Assembly: GCF_900099905.1 (NCBI RefSeq)
Contig: NZ_FNEE01000001.1
Coordinates: 235,091 to 299,090 of the forward strand
Direction of reading: 5' to 3'
Source: Mesorhizobium muleiense
GTDB lineage: Bacteria > Pseudomonadota > Alphaproteobacteria > Rhizobiales > Rhizobiaceae
Length of the DNA: 64,000 nucleotides
Positions within the stretch are counted from its first letter, which is position 1. Every line of letters starts with the position of its first letter. The position numbers were made by a program, and so were the translations under genes. This document shows positions 16,530 through 26,138 of this stretch, piece after piece. The notes beneath the pieces are model-generated. The model was not told the origin of the DNA and made no database searches. It saw nothing but the letters and a program-made list of their open reading frames with translations.

Positions 16530-18404
16530 ATGCTCCGCGAAGTTGAAAAGCACCCGGATTCTGCCTTCACATTCGGCGATCCTCAGTGGGGAACGATTGA
16601 TCTCGAAACACTCGTGGCGGCAGCGCGACGGCAGTTGAGGTTCGTCCTTACATGCGCGCTCGCAGGACTTGTGCTGGGGCTGGCGTATCTCTGGGCCGAG
16701 GTGCCCTTGTACGAGTCGACGGCCAGAATCCTGATCGACAAGAACCAGCCATCCGTCGTGACGAAGTTAACAGAGAGCGGAAGCTCCGCACAGCTTGACC
16801 CGATGATGCTGAGTCAGGTCGAATTGTTGCGTTCCGACCGCATCGGGCTAAAGGTCGTTGACAGCCTCGGTCTCGCTGCCGATCGCTCTTTCTTGTCAGC
16901 GCCATATTCATTGCTCAACAGTCTCACAGGATCGGTCGCTCGGTTGTTTTGGCCATTCATCGGCAGTTCCGAAGCAAGTGGAGCGCCGGTGAAATCGAGT
17001 GCCGCGCGAGGATCCGATCTTCGATGGCAGGCATTTGGCATTCTGGCTGAGAATATTACGGTAGCTCGTGTAGGGCTTTCTTACATTCTGGAAGTCCAAT
17101 TTCGGTCGCCTAGCGCCGAAATGGCGCAAAAAATAGCCAGTAAGTATGCAGAAATCTATATTTCTGACCAAGTCGGAGCCAAAGACGAGTCGATTATCCG
17201 AGCTCGCGGCGCACTGGCGGAAGAGCTCGAGACGGTGCGGAAGCGATCGGTCGATGCCGAGCTCGCAATCCACAGGTTTCGAACAGACAATACGCTGACC
17301 AAGGAAACGCTGGTTACGTTGCGCCAGCTCGAACTTGAGGCGTCCTCTCTCAAGTCGCAATATGAAGAGGTCCTGCAGCAGTACCAAGCGAGCCTGCAGA
17401 ACCTTTCGATGGCGTTGACGGAGGCGCGGACTATCTCGGAGGCACCAACCCCCAGCAGACCGAGTTCTCCGAACAGGAGTCTTACGTTGGCGTTCTGCGT
17501 CGTGGCCGCCGGCATGGTTGGCGCCGGTGTGGGCGGAATTCGGGAGTACCGGGAGCGCTTTTTCCGCACGACGGCTCAAGTGCGCGATGAGCTCGGACTT
17601 CAGACGCTCGGAATGATCCCTTTGCTGGACGGGAAGCCAATTCGCCGAAACAAGCACGATCGTGCTGCCGGAGAGCCGTCGTTCATCGAGGTGGGGAACA
17701 GCGCTTTCAACTGGGTAGAGCAACATCCGCGCTCGGAATTCGCTGAAGCGATGCGAACGGTGAAAGTCGCTGTTGACGTCGAGTTACCAAAGAAGAGCAC
17801 CAAGGCGCTCGGCATCGTTTCTTGCCTCCCGGGAGAAGGGAAGTCTCTGGTCGCTGCTAATTTAGCGATGGTTCTTGCTATGCAGCGTTGTAAGACATTG
17901 TTGATCGATGCCGATATCCACAATCCTGGATTGTCCCCTATGTTAGCCAACGGCTGGGAAGGAGGCCTGGCCAACTTGTTGGCTGGAGAATTCAATCCGA
18001 GAGACGTGCTGGCCCATCAGTCATTGCCGTTGAGGTTCCTGCCCGGCGTGAACCAGAGCCAACAAAAGCTCGCAAACACCGTGCAGCCTATCGAGAAAAT
18101 GGGCGACTTTCTGCTCAAGGTGGGCCCTATGTTCAATTACGTCGTCGTTGATTTGCCCCCGTTGGCTCCAGTCGCGGACGTGAGGTCCTTTGTCCAGCAC
18201 CTCGACGGCCTTGTTCTGGTTGTTGAATGGGGTGTGACGGCTCGTACGTTCGTGCGCGAAATCCTCGACAACAACCCGATCTTGGCGGATAAATGCATCG
18301 GCGTTCTGCTCAACAAGGTCGATATAAAAAGAATCAAGCGGTACCAAAAGTTCGGCAGCGCCGAATTTTACAGTGAACGTTATCATCGGTATTACCAGGC
18401 CTAG
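16530..18404 (+). CDS. Polysaccharide co-polymerase with tyrosine autokinase (ExoP/Wzc-like)
   Basis: A 624-residue inner-membrane protein. Residues about 25-60 hold the first membrane helix (FVLTCALAGLVLGLAYLWA) after a Wzz-type N-terminus. A periplasmic coiled-coil (about 210-290) follows, then the second helix (LTLAFCVVAAGMVGAGVGG, about 310-330). The cytoplasmic BY-kinase has Walker A (CLPGEGKSLVAANLA, near 432-446), Walker A' (TLLIDADIHNPGLS) and Walker B (YVVVDLPPLAPVAD). The C-terminal tail has a cluster of five tyrosines (RYQKFGSAEFYSERYHRYYQ), the usual autophosphorylation site. It controls chain length and export with the OPX protein at 13809. It is shorter than typical ExoP (about 780 residues), mainly in the periplasmic part. 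Confidence 0.9.
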   Translation: MLREVEKHPDSAFTFGDPQWGTIDLETLVAAARRQLRFVLTCALAGLVLGLAYLWAEVPLYESTARILIDKNQPSVVTKLTESGSSAQLDPMMLSQVELLRSDRIGLKVVDSLGLAADRSFLSAPYSLLNSLTGSVARLFWPFIGSSEASGAPVKSSAARGSDLRWQAFGILAENITVARVGLSYILEVQFRSPSAEMAQKIASKYAEIYISDQVGAKDESIIRARGALAEELETVRKRSVDAELAIHRFRTDNTLTKETLVTLRQLELEASSLKSQYEEVLQQYQASLQNLSMALTEARTISEAPTPSRPSSPNRSLTLAFCVVAAGMVGAGVGGIREYRERFFRTTAQVRDELGLQTLGMIPLLDGKPIRRNKHDRAAGEPSFIEVGNSAFNWVEQHPRSEFAEAMRTVKVAVDVELPKKSTKALGIVSCLPGEGKSLVAANLAMVLAMQRCKTLLIDADIHNPGLSPMLANGWEGGLANLLAGEFNPRDVLAHQSLPLRFLPGVNQSQQKLANTVQPIEKMGDFLLKVGPMFNYVVVDLPPLAPVADVRSFVQHLDGLVLVVEWGVTARTFVREILDNNPILADKCIGVLLNKVDIKRIKRYQKFGSAEFYSERYHRYYQA

Positions 18405-18482
18405 TTGTGGAGCAGGCGGCCCGCCTACAGTATCCTCTCATCGGCTAAAGGCGAGGCGGGCGGCATTGGGAGTTCTTGACCC

Positions 18483-19619
18483 ATGATATCTCAGCCTCCG
18501 CACGGCATCATCCTGATGACGTACGAATATCATCCATTTCCTGGTGGCATCGGAACATACGCCGGACGGTTGGTCGACATCGTTCGTGCTGGCGGCCACG
18601 CTGCGACCGTCATAGCGCCTGCCTATCCTGACCTTCCTGCCGTTCCCCAGGAGCCGGATACCCATCGCATTCTGCGGCATCATCAATTTTCTCCATTCGG
18701 GGCGCTGCGGGCGCTTTTTATTCTGCGCAACGTTCCTAAGGACAGGTTGTTTTTGGCCGCCGACATACGCAGTGTACTTGTGACATTTGTGCTACGACCG
18801 TTCCATCGCAGAGGGTATCGAGCGATGGTTCATGGCAGCGAAGTCAGCAAATTCAGGACCGATTCCATCCTTTTTCGGTTTGTACGCCGCGCCTACGAAG
18901 GAGCAGAGGTCGTTTTCGCCAACTCACATGCGACGCTGCGGATCTTTTCCGAAAGTTTTGGAATGCCCCGGAAGGGTGTCGTCACGTATCTCGGCGTGGA
19001 TCCCATGTGGTTTCAGCCAATCCATGGGAATTTTGAACACCCGCAACTTGCAGCTGTACCACAAGCTGCAAGCGTCATTTGCGCAGTGGGACGTATTGAG
19101 CCTCGGAAGGGCCAGTTGGAAACTGTCCGGGCTATCGCAAGCGCGCGCGATGAATACGGATTAGATAATCCGATCTTTGTGATGGCTGGACGGGCCGAAG
19201 ATCAGGCCTATGCCTCAAAGATATTGGATGAAGCGGCACGAGCTCGTGTTCCAGTGATCGCTACCGGTAGGCTGTCCGACGACGACTTAAAGCGCTTATA
19301 CCGCCGTGCGGCGTGCCACACATTGTTCGCACGAGAGCTACAGGGAAAGATCGAGGGCTTCGGGCTAGTGTTGGTTGAGGCCGGAGCGCAAGGATGTCCT
19401 TCGATAGCGACGGCCATCGGCGGCATACCCGAGGTCATGGGCTCCACTGGTGTGCTGGTGCCCCCGGAAGACGTGAACGCGATGGCCCGCGCGATAGCAA
19501 CCTATGTGGCCAATGCAGAACTGCGTGAGCGCGACGGTGCTCTTGCCAAATCACGGGCACGCACCTTCGACTGGGCAACCTGTGCAGGCGCGACGTTTCC
19601 GGAGCTGAAATGGGGCTGA
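18483..19619 (+). CDS. Glycosyltransferase family 4
   Basis: A 378-residue GT-B enzyme. The N-terminal domain starts IILMTYEYHPFPGGIGTYAG, the Gly-rich acceptor loop of family 4. The C-terminal Glycos_transf_1 domain has VICAVGRIEPRKGQLETVRA, FVMAGRAEDQAY and the nucleotide-sugar EX7E motif in IEGFGLVLVEAGAQGCPSIA. It is a cytosolic retaining transferase for one sugar of the repeat unit. It follows the kinase gene by 78 bases on the same strand and probably shares its transcript. Confidence 0.9.
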   Translation: MISQPPHGIILMTYEYHPFPGGIGTYAGRLVDIVRAGGHAATVIAPAYPDLPAVPQEPDTHRILRHHQFSPFGALRALFILRNVPKDRLFLAADIRSVLVTFVLRPFHRRGYRAMVHGSEVSKFRTDSILFRFVRRAYEGAEVVFANSHATLRIFSESFGMPRKGVVTYLGVDPMWFQPIHGNFEHPQLAAVPQAASVICAVGRIEPRKGQLETVRAIASARDEYGLDNPIFVMAGRAEDQAYASKILDEAARARVPVIATGRLSDDDLKRLYRRAACHTLFARELQGKIEGFGLVLVEAGAQGCPSIATAIGGIPEVMGSTGVLVPPEDVNAMARAIATYVANAELRERDGALAKSRARTFDWATCAGATFPELKWG

Positions 19620-19796
19620 GAGAAGCCATTGAAGTCGATGGTTTCCATTTTTTGATGCCTGAACCAGGCGCCGAAGACGCCGTCTGTTGCAGCCGGGCCA
19701 AGGGCGACAGACTTGCCGATGACAGCCTCGCACAGGCGTATGGAACGGCCGAGGACAGAGCTGCTGAGCGCGGGGGACGAGACGCCGTTCCCGGTA

Positions 19797-20762
19797 CTAG
19801 CGTTGAGCACCCCGATATTCGTCGACAATGCTGCTTAATGAGATACTGGTTCCGGTGAGCCTTCCCAGGAAATAGGCTCCATTGCTGCCGTCAATCTTGT
19901 GATCCTCTCTGATGATGCCGTCCATAAGCGCGGCCAGCGCGAAGGGAAGACTAAAGACGTCACCAAGCCACCGGCTCCGGGTAAGGCCACGTACGAAATA
20001 TTTCGCCGCCCAGTAGAGTGACAAGCCGGGTCCACCGAGGGCTCCACGACTGATCGTTTCGAAATTCCGGAACAGCCATCGATGTCCGACCTCAGTGAAG
20101 CGCGTAAAATCATATGCGCCCTCATGCACTTGCTGCATGAACGGTGTCTCGGCGTAGACGAGACCGCCGGGCTTGAGCACGCGAGATATCTCTGAAACGA
20201 CTTGTTCCGGGTTAATCACATGCTCGAGGACCGCCTGAATGCAGACGCCGTCCACCGAGCCGCTGGCAAGCGGAATCTGATGAGCGTCCGCGATGAAATG
20301 CGTGTATGCGGACGGGTAGATGTCGAATGCAATCTGTCGAACGGCTTCGGTTTCATAAAGGCCATCGGTCCCCGCCCCCTTGGTTGCGGCGCCGATCATG
20401 AGCACGAGGGGGCGCTCAATCCCATGGGAGAGAACGTGATCGCGAAAGCTGACAACGTTGCGCGCGCTGAGATTCGCAGTTCCGAAGAGCCACCCCTTGG
20501 TGATCCTCAGCCAGTTCGGCCGCCTCTTTATGGCTGAGATCCCACTTGCCGTCAGCACATCGGCACGCACGAGGCTGCAAGAGAAATCGATCAGTGCCGG
20601 CTGACCATGCACAACCGGATACTCGGCAGCTCGCGCGCCAGAGAGCTCTGATTTCGCCTCCGTGATGGTCGCGCCGCGGCGGTACAGAATAATCGGTACG
20701 GAAGGATTCCCCGGCTGCCGCATGAGATGCTCGACCTCTCCCCATTCCGCCAGCATCTTCAA
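19797..20762 (-). CDS. SAM-dependent methyltransferase
   Basis: A 321-residue protein. An N-terminal segment (about residues 45-58, AAEYPVVHGQPALIDF) resembles a Trm112-like ribbon without its cysteines. The class I methyltransferase core follows: VLMIGAATKGAGTDG (motif I, diverged), FDIYPSAYTHFIADAHQIPLA, VDGVCIQAVLEHVINPEQVV, and LKPGGLVYAETPFM. It probably methylates a sugar of the exopolysaccharide or caps the chain. Its start overlaps the upstream glycosyltransferase stop by 4 bases in a three-gene minus-strand operon (23001 to 19797). Confidence 0.8.
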   Translation of the reverse strand: MKMLAEWGEVEHLMRQPGNPSVPIILYRRGATITEAKSELSGARAAEYPVVHGQPALIDFSCSLVRADVLTASGISAIKRRPNWLRITKGWLFGTANLSARNVVSFRDHVLSHGIERPLVLMIGAATKGAGTDGLYETEAVRQIAFDIYPSAYTHFIADAHQIPLASGSVDGVCIQAVLEHVINPEQVVSEISRVLKPGGLVYAETPFMQQVHEGAYDFTRFTEVGHRWLFRNFETISRGALGGPGLSLYWAAKYFVRGLTRSRWLGDVFSLPFALAALMDGIIREDHKIDGSNGAYFLGRLTGTSISLSSIVDEYRGAQR

Positions 20763-21724
20763 GAGCCGTCAGCATAGCCGTTCCGCACGGCCCGGTAGAA
20801 CAATAGCTTGGCTGCGCGGCGCACCTGTGGATCCATGCCCCTCGGCATGGCGCAAAGGAAAATGCAAACGTATATCCGCCAGGACAATGGATCGTGCCGC
20901 ATCGCGCGAATGAGCAAGCGCGCTCCGCGTTTCTTTTCCCCTTTAACCACGCAATCATTGCCGGCCTTCGCGTACAAACGCGCGTTGCGCCGGCGCGCGA
21001 GGTGCGCAAGCTCCGGCCGTCGCATGATCCATTCTCGCGTGAGGCGTTCGGCTGCCGGCAGAAGCGTATCGAGTCTGCGGGTAGCGTTCGAGTCATGGCG
21101 TCGTTTATAGACGAGTGCTCCGGCCACATATTGAAATGTCCAACGCTCGGCTACGCGCATACAAAACTCTGTATCTTCGGCAAGCCATAAAGCCTCGTTG
21201 AACAACCCGATATCTTCGACAATCTGCCGCCGCATAAGGATACTGGAGGGAACAATCGGCCCATCAAGCAGAAAATATGTCGGCAGCGTATCACTTTGGT
21301 CCCCACGATAGCGGCGAACGGTGACGTGTAGAGCATCGGAAATATCCGGAGCGGAAAAATCGACAAAATCACCATAGACAAGACCTGCCTTGCAGCCATT
21401 GCCAAAGACGGCCAATTGGCGCTCAAGCTTGTCCTCAGCCCAGAAGTCATCGCCGTCGAGAAATGCAATAAAATCACTAGTAGCATGTCTGATGGCAAGA
21501 TTCCTCGCCGATGAAGGCCCGACACCCGCTGCTGTCAGCACATGTATGCGCGGCTCCCTGCGAGCCAGCACCTCGATGACCTCCGCCGAGCCGTCGGTTG
21601 AGCCGTCATTGACAATGATGATCTCTTTGATTCGGCTCGACGCGGTCTGATTGATCACGCTTTCCACGGCCTGCACGATGAAGCGTTCTTCATTGTGGCA
21701 TGTCAGGATGACCGAAACACTCAT
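20759..21724 (-). CDS. Glycosyltransferase family 2
   Basis: A 321-residue GT-A enzyme. The start MSVSVILTCHNEERFIVQAV, the IIIVNDGSTDGSAEVI motif, GPSSARNLAIRHA and the metal site FLDGDDFWAEDKL identify family 2. The acceptor domain has IGLFNEALWLAEDTEFCMRV. Its start overlaps the polymerase stop by 4 bases and its stop overlaps the methyltransferase start by 4 bases, so the three genes are translationally coupled. It adds a sugar to the repeat unit at the cytoplasmic side. Confidence 0.9.
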   Translation of the reverse strand: MSVSVILTCHNEERFIVQAVESVINQTASSRIKEIIIVNDGSTDGSAEVIEVLARREPRIHVLTAAGVGPSSARNLAIRHATSDFIAFLDGDDFWAEDKLERQLAVFGNGCKAGLVYGDFVDFSAPDISDALHVTVRRYRGDQSDTLPTYFLLDGPIVPSSILMRRQIVEDIGLFNEALWLAEDTEFCMRVAERWTFQYVAGALVYKRRHDSNATRRLDTLLPAAERLTREWIMRRPELAHLARRRNARLYAKAGNDCVVKGEKKRGARLLIRAMRHDPLSWRIYVCIFLCAMPRGMDPQVRRAAKLLFYRAVRNGYADGS

Positions 21725-23001
21725 CTTGTGTTTCCTAGCAAGGGGCTCCCGAGAAATCGAGGATGCCTTATGCTCCTGGGGTGGCTCCTCCGCATCCTAT
21801 GTAATGATAGGCAAAGCCCGTGCCGCGTCAATTCAGGCAGGAGCGAGACAAGGATTAGCGTGACGAAAGCTCGTGTGCCGGAGGCTTCGGTTCCAACGTA
21901 AAAGGCGCAAGGAACAAGAAGCACGAGGGGCAGAAGCCGTGCCTGGGCCGCTCCGATCAATCCGTGAGAAAAGGCCCAGCTTAGAGTGCGGCTTAAGCGA
22001 AACCATGCAGCAATCCAAATGAGAATATAGAGGCTGAGCCCAATGATGCCGTTCTCGGTGAGGATGCGTTGAAACTCGCCATGTATCCCCAGCCGCAACT
22101 CGTCAGGAAGTCCGCTGAAATCCCTATCGATAATATTCTTAAATTGGTTCGTACCCACGCCCATCAGTGGATGTTCGGAGATGAGTTGCCTGGACAGAGT
22201 GAAAGCAAACGCGCGCTGGACATTGCTCGGGGTGTCCCCGGGGGCATATTTCCCCGTCGCGGCCAAATATTCGTGTTGCCCCATGCTCAGCGGATTGACG
22301 ATGGTCTGCATTTGCTTCTCGACATAGGCGTTATCAATCGCGGTCGACAGCACGAAAAGACCCACGAAGCCGGCGGCGATCGCTGGCACCATTGCAGCGA
22401 GCCGTCCGCGCATCAGAAGCGCAGCGGTCAGAAAGAGATAGATCAAAAACGCCTTGCGTTCCCCGGATAGCAGGAGCAGGGGAAGTATCCCTGCCCATGC
22501 AAACCAAAGGGCGCGCCGCTTGCCCCGTTTGGCGAAGAGGAGGAGCCCTGCGAGCGCAATTGGAAGGAAGGTGAATACGAGCCTTGGGTCGGCCAACTGT
22601 TTCCAGCCGACTGAGTAGCCATGAGCCACATGCCAGGAGATCGTATAGGCGAGAATCAGCACCATGCCGAAAAGCAAGATGTTGACGGCCTTCTGCGTGT
22701 CGAGCCATCTAACCTCCTGTGCGATGGCGAACGCAAAGGCGCCCACAATGGACATCTGCAACAGCTCGCGCAGGCCGTTCTCTGCGTCCACGCTGAAGGC
22801 CGAGACCATGTGCCAGCCCAAGAAGGGCAGGAGTAGTAGAAAACCGGCTGAAAAAACCAAATTTCGCCAACGCCCCGCCGCCAGGCCAACCACGAGCATC
22901 AGCAATGCGATCAGCTCGAACGGACGCAGCAATACAAGACCCGTCTCGAGCCTGATTGGCAGGAAGAGGCTCAGTATCGCGAATGTGAGGAGATAACGCA
23001 T
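21721..23001 (-). CDS. O-antigen ligase/polymerase-like membrane protein (Wzy/ExoQ-type)
   Basis: A 426-residue protein with about 11-12 hydrophobic segments, starting MRYLLTFAILSLFLPIRLETG. A long periplasmic loop (about residues 245-320) contains LISEHPLMGVGTNQFKNI and HGEFQRILTENGIIGLSLY, the Wzy_C/O-antigen ligase signature (H-P-x-x-G-x-G and H-N/G-x-x-L-x-x-x-x-E). It should polymerise the repeat units on the periplasmic face. The start at 23001 is chosen for the signal-like first helix and a purine-rich site just upstream; the open frame extends 48 codons further with no support. First gene of a coupled operon. Confidence 0.8.
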   Translation of the reverse strand: MRYLLTFAILSLFLPIRLETGLVLLRPFELIALLMLVVGLAAGRWRNLVFSAGFLLLLPFLGWHMVSAFSVDAENGLRELLQMSIVGAFAFAIAQEVRWLDTQKAVNILLFGMVLILAYTISWHVAHGYSVGWKQLADPRLVFTFLPIALAGLLLFAKRGKRRALWFAWAGILPLLLLSGERKAFLIYLFLTAALLMRGRLAAMVPAIAAGFVGLFVLSTAIDNAYVEKQMQTIVNPLSMGQHEYLAATGKYAPGDTPSNVQRAFAFTLSRQLISEHPLMGVGTNQFKNIIDRDFSGLPDELRLGIHGEFQRILTENGIIGLSLYILIWIAAWFRLSRTLSWAFSHGLIGAAQARLLPLVLLVPCAFYVGTEASGTRAFVTLILVSLLPELTRHGLCLSLHRMRRSHPRSIRHPRFLGSPLLGNTR

Positions 23002-23175
23002 CACAGCCCCCTCGCGGCGCGATATTCTTTTAGCATGTTCTCTTTCCCGGAAACAGAACTTGTTGGATGTATCAATGCCAGCCCGCGGAGAAACACCCTG
23101 CTCCAGCCGACGACCCCATCGTTCCGCCCGCTGTGGCAATCGCATATCGAAGAGGTTTCCGCCTGTTGGGAAAGC

Positions 23176-23295
23176 TCACCCTTCTCGCTTGCGGGGAGGA
23201 CTGCTAGTGGCAGAGCTCGTCAGTTCGCGCCAAGCGGCGGCCATGCCGGCGAGCCCGAGGAGCTGCATCTGATCGAGCGTTGGATTTGTCAGCAT
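23176..23295 (-). pseudogene. istB: istB remnant, 5' end only
   Basis: The frame starts [20 protein letters not shown] and continues AWRELT, the conserved start of the IS21 helper ATPase IstB. After about 26 residues homology is lost and the frame runs into unrelated codons before a stop at 23176. The Walker motifs of the roughly 250-residue protein are absent. It starts 17 bases after the istA end, as in intact IS21 elements. Confidence 0.75.
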
Positions 23296-23311
23296 TCTTT
23301 CTTCCTTTCCT

Positions 23312-24819
23312 TCACTGGTAATAGGTGGAGCCGCGGATGTTGGCGTGCGGCGGTGTCGGCTTTGCCGGCCCTGCGGAGCTGGCCCGGTCGAGGCCGGATT
23401 TGAGGATGGCGGTGACGGAGGCGTAGGTGATCGCGTTGATCAGCAGCGCCCGGTCGCAGGCCGCCTCGGTGCGCTCCCGCCCTTAGCGCGGCGACAGCGA
23501 CAGGATGCCCATGGCCGCGCGGTATCCCTGTTCCGGATGTGGCCGGTCGCGCATCATGCGCTCGACCAGGATGGCGGCGTTGGGGCCGATCCGGGCCGCC
23601 CGGCCGATCAGGTTGGCCGGTGTCGTATTGGCATAGCGCTGATGGGCCTTGGGCATGTGGGTGTTGACGGTGACATGGCCGGAGCGCTGCGAGCGCCGGA
23701 CATGGCTGGCGACGCGCTGGTGATCGTGGAAGATCTCGACCACCCGGTGGGTGAGCCGCACCTGGACGGTGCGGCCGATCAGCCGATGCGGCACCGAGTA
23801 GAAGGTCTTGTCGGTAGTCGGGATGCACCTTGGCCGTCTTCCATTCCGCGTATTCGAACGGCGCCGCCGGCAACGGCCTCAAGGCCGCCCGCTCGATCTC
23901 CTCGAACAGTTCGCGGCGACTTTTGCCGACATGGCGCATCGGCCGGTTGTTCAGCTCCTCGAGCAGCTCCGCGATCGCCGTGTTGAGCTCGGCGATCGAG
24001 AAGAAGGACCGGTTCCTGAGCCGGGCGAGAATCCAGCGTTCGACGATCAGCACCGCGCCCTCGACCTTGCCCTTGTCGCGCGGCTTGCGGCTGCGGGTCG
24101 GCAGGATGGTGGTGTCGTAGTGCTCGGCCATGGCGGCAAAGGTCGCGTTCAGCGTCGGCTCGAACCACAGCGCCTTGGCAACCCCGGCCTTCAAATTGTC
24201 CCAGACGATCGCCTTGGTGATCCCGCCGAAGAAGCTGAGCGCCCGCACCTGGCCGTCGATCCAGTCCGGCAGCCTCAGGCTGAAGCTGGCAAAGGCGAAG
24301 GTCAGGTTGGAGGCGCCCAGCACCGCGACGAAGATCTGGGCGGCGTGAATGACGCCGGTCGCCGGATCGATCACCGGCACCGTTTGCCCGGCATAGTCGG
24401 TCTGCATCACCGCGCCAGCCGCATGCCGGTTGCGGAACACGGCGCTCGTCCGCTGCCGGAAGGCGGCAAACCGGTCGCAGAACCAGGTGAAGCCGTAGCC
24501 GTCGGGAAGGGCGGCGCGATATTCCTGCCACAGAAGCGTCAGCGTCACCCCTTCGCGCTTCAGCTCCCGGGCGACCCGCGCCCAATCCGGCTCGCTCAGA
24601 TCCTGCGGCGGACGGCCCATTCGGTGAAACAGACGCTGTTCCAGCGCCGCATCGTCGTCAAGGCCCGCAGGCGGGGGCCAGCACGACAGCCACGCCTCCC
24701 GCGCCGATCTTCAGTCGCTCTGCCACCTCGCGCACCGAAAGACCCTGTTCATGGGTCAGGCGCAGGATCGTCCGGATATCCCTCACGCTAGTTCGTCTCG
24801 CTTGCTTCCGTCTTGGCAT
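23312..24819 (-). pseudogene. istA: istA transposase pseudogene (IS21 family)
   Basis: The N-terminal helix-turn-helix is readable from 24819 (MPRRKQARRTSVRDIRTILR, then EQGLSVREVAERLKI). A small deletion with frame change follows near 24690, and then the integrase core (VMQTDYAGQTVPVIDP; FFGGITKAIVWDNLKAGVAK; RDKGKVEGAVLIVERW, the D, D, E region) is intact to about 23815. An extra base at about 23813 shifts frame; the proper C-terminus continues KTFYSVPHRLIGRTVQVR. A TAA at 23483-23485 replaces the Tyr codon expected after LSLSPR, after which the natural end ([13 protein letters not shown]...STYYQ) runs to 23312. Three lesions make it inactive. Confidence 0.88.
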
Positions 24820-24901
24820 GGGCTCTCTCGGTTCGATGATGAGAGAGCCAAATGCCAGAACGGCGCAGCCGAGAACCGACCGTCAAATCCACCCCGGAAA
24901 C

Positions 24902-24982
24902 TATCCGGGACTTAGCGGAATCACTGTCCGGGAGTTAGTGAAACGGTGTCCGGGACTTACCGGAAAAGGTGTCCGGGACTTA
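24902..24982 (+). repeat. IS21-type terminal repeats, four copies of a 22-bp unit
   Basis: Four direct copies of TGTCCGGGACTTA (first one TATCCGGGACTTA, second TGTCCGGGAGTTA) start at 24902, 24925, 24947 and 24969, with spacing 23, 22 and 22. Multiple terminal repeats at the ends are a hallmark of IS21-family elements and bind the transposase. Confidence 0.8.
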
Positions 24983-24986
24983 CTGA

Positions 24987-25151
24987 AACCCGCAGACGGC
25001 TGCCAATGCCTCCATCGCGCGCTTCGTCCGCATCGTGAACGACGGGGCGTATCACACCCACGTGCCGGATATGGTGACGTTCCTGCTGACGCTGCCGTTC
25101 TGCCAGGTCGAAGACGAGACGATCTTCCTGCCCGTTCAGATGCTCATATGA
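24987..25151 (+). pseudogene. C-terminal remnant of a gene cut by the IS element
   Basis: An open frame with natural codon use encodes about 53 residues (ARFVRIVNDGAYHTHVPDMV, then TFLLTLPFCQVEDETIFLPV and QMLI) and ends in ATATGA. Its stop overlaps the ATG of the FkbM methyltransferase by 4 bases, as in coupled genes. No start exists before the IS end, so it is the tail of a gene interrupted by the element. I do not recognise the family. Confidence 0.5.
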
Positions 25152-26008
25152 TCGGCCTCGCACTCCGCAAGCCTTATCTAAAGGCTTGCCAACGGGGCAG
25201 ATGCAATATTAGCTCCACAATTGTGCGAAGGATATTGGTCGAAGTAACTGAAGGTCTGTTTCCCGCCACAGCAGTAGCGTTGCGGGCGGGCAAGAAATTT
25301 CGGCGGGCCGACAGCAAGGCGGACCTTGTGACGCTGATGCGTTACGTCTGGTCCAACATTCCTAAGGACACCGCAGCGCTAGACGTTGGCGCGAACTCCG
25401 GCCTCTTCACGCAGCCGTTCACTGAGCACTTTGCCAAGGTTGTTGCGGTAGAGCCTAACTTAGAGCGCGCTAACTTCCTGCGCCGTGCCTTTGGTGAACG
25501 CGCTTCGGTCCTCTGTGCCGCGTGCAGCGCCACAAGCGGGGTCGAGCAGCTCGCCGTGCCGATCGCAGAGGGGGGCGCTGCTCTCCACAGCCTCGGAAGT
25601 ATCGGCAAGGACAACGTCGATGAGTTTCAGAGGGCGCGGGGGAATGTGCGGCTCGTCACGTCCCTGACTGCCGTGACGACGATCGATGCCATCTTGGCAC
25701 GCCTCGGTGCCAAATTCGGTCTGATCAAGATTGACGTCGAGGGTCACGAGGGCAGCGTTCTTGACGGGGCGCGGACGACATTGAGCGGGACCGATAGGCC
25801 GGCGCTCTTCATAGAGATTGAGAGGCACCACGGGCCGGATGCTCTGGAGACGTTTCGTAAGGTTGCTGGTGCTGGGTATCAGTGCCTCGCAGTCAACCGA
25901 GGCGCGCTAGAGCCTTGCGAGGATGAAGGGGCCTTTCTCGCCGCGCAGGCAAACCCCAAGGTTGTCAACTACCTGTTCGTCCCGCGCGGTATGCCGCCCC
26001 CAGCCTAG
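25148..26008 (+). CDS. FkbM-family methyltransferase
   Basis: A 286-residue protein with an FkbM-type methyltransferase domain: DTAALDVGANSGLFTQPF (SAM-binding motif I), VVAVEPNLERANFLRRAF (motif II), TTIDAILARLGAKFGLIKID and VEGHEGSVLDGA, ending PKVVNYLFVPRG. Such enzymes O-methylate sugars in polysaccharides and antibiotics. The start at 25148 overlaps the tail of the truncated gene; there is no separate ribosome binding site, so translation may have depended on the broken upstream gene. A later in-frame start is possible because the first 40 residues lie outside the domain. Confidence 0.8.
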   Translation: MIGLALRKPYLKACQRGRCNISSTIVRRILVEVTEGLFPATAVALRAGKKFRRADSKADLVTLMRYVWSNIPKDTAALDVGANSGLFTQPFTEHFAKVVAVEPNLERANFLRRAFGERASVLCAACSATSGVEQLAVPIAEGGAALHSLGSIGKDNVDEFQRARGNVRLVTSLTAVTTIDAILARLGAKFGLIKIDVEGHEGSVLDGARTTLSGTDRPALFIEIERHHGPDALETFRKVAGAGYQCLAVNRGALEPCEDEGAFLAAQANPKVVNYLFVPRGMPPPA

Positions 26009-26138
26009 TCATCGGGATGAAGGAAGGTTGTTTTACCGGCGAGAAGACCGGTCGATATGAATCGAAATCTCTTGGCTGCTCGTCAGGCAGTCCGACGGAG
26101 AGTGATGACGCATGCTGGCGTCGCGCAGTCGATGCGTT

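Larger units (their letters stand above)
23217..24985 (-). mobile_element. Decayed IS21-family insertion sequence
   Basis: A remnant made of an istA pseudogene (23312-24819), the first codons of istB (23295 down to about 23217) and a block of four 22-bp terminal repeats at the right-hand end (24902-24982). Most of istB and the other end are gone. The element lies between the polymerase operon and a methyltransferase gene, and has cut the gene whose last codons remain at 24987-25151. Confidence 0.8.

Noticed and set aside
23808..24791. Long plus-strand open frame of 327 codons antisense to istA
   Set aside because: It is the antisense of a GC-rich transposase gene; its composition is Arg/Gly/His-rich and no domain is visible.
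24902..24982. Possible CRISPR-like array (four 22-base repeats)
   Set aside because: The repeats are nearly contiguous with 9-10-base variable parts, far too short for spacers, and belong to the end of the IS21-type element.
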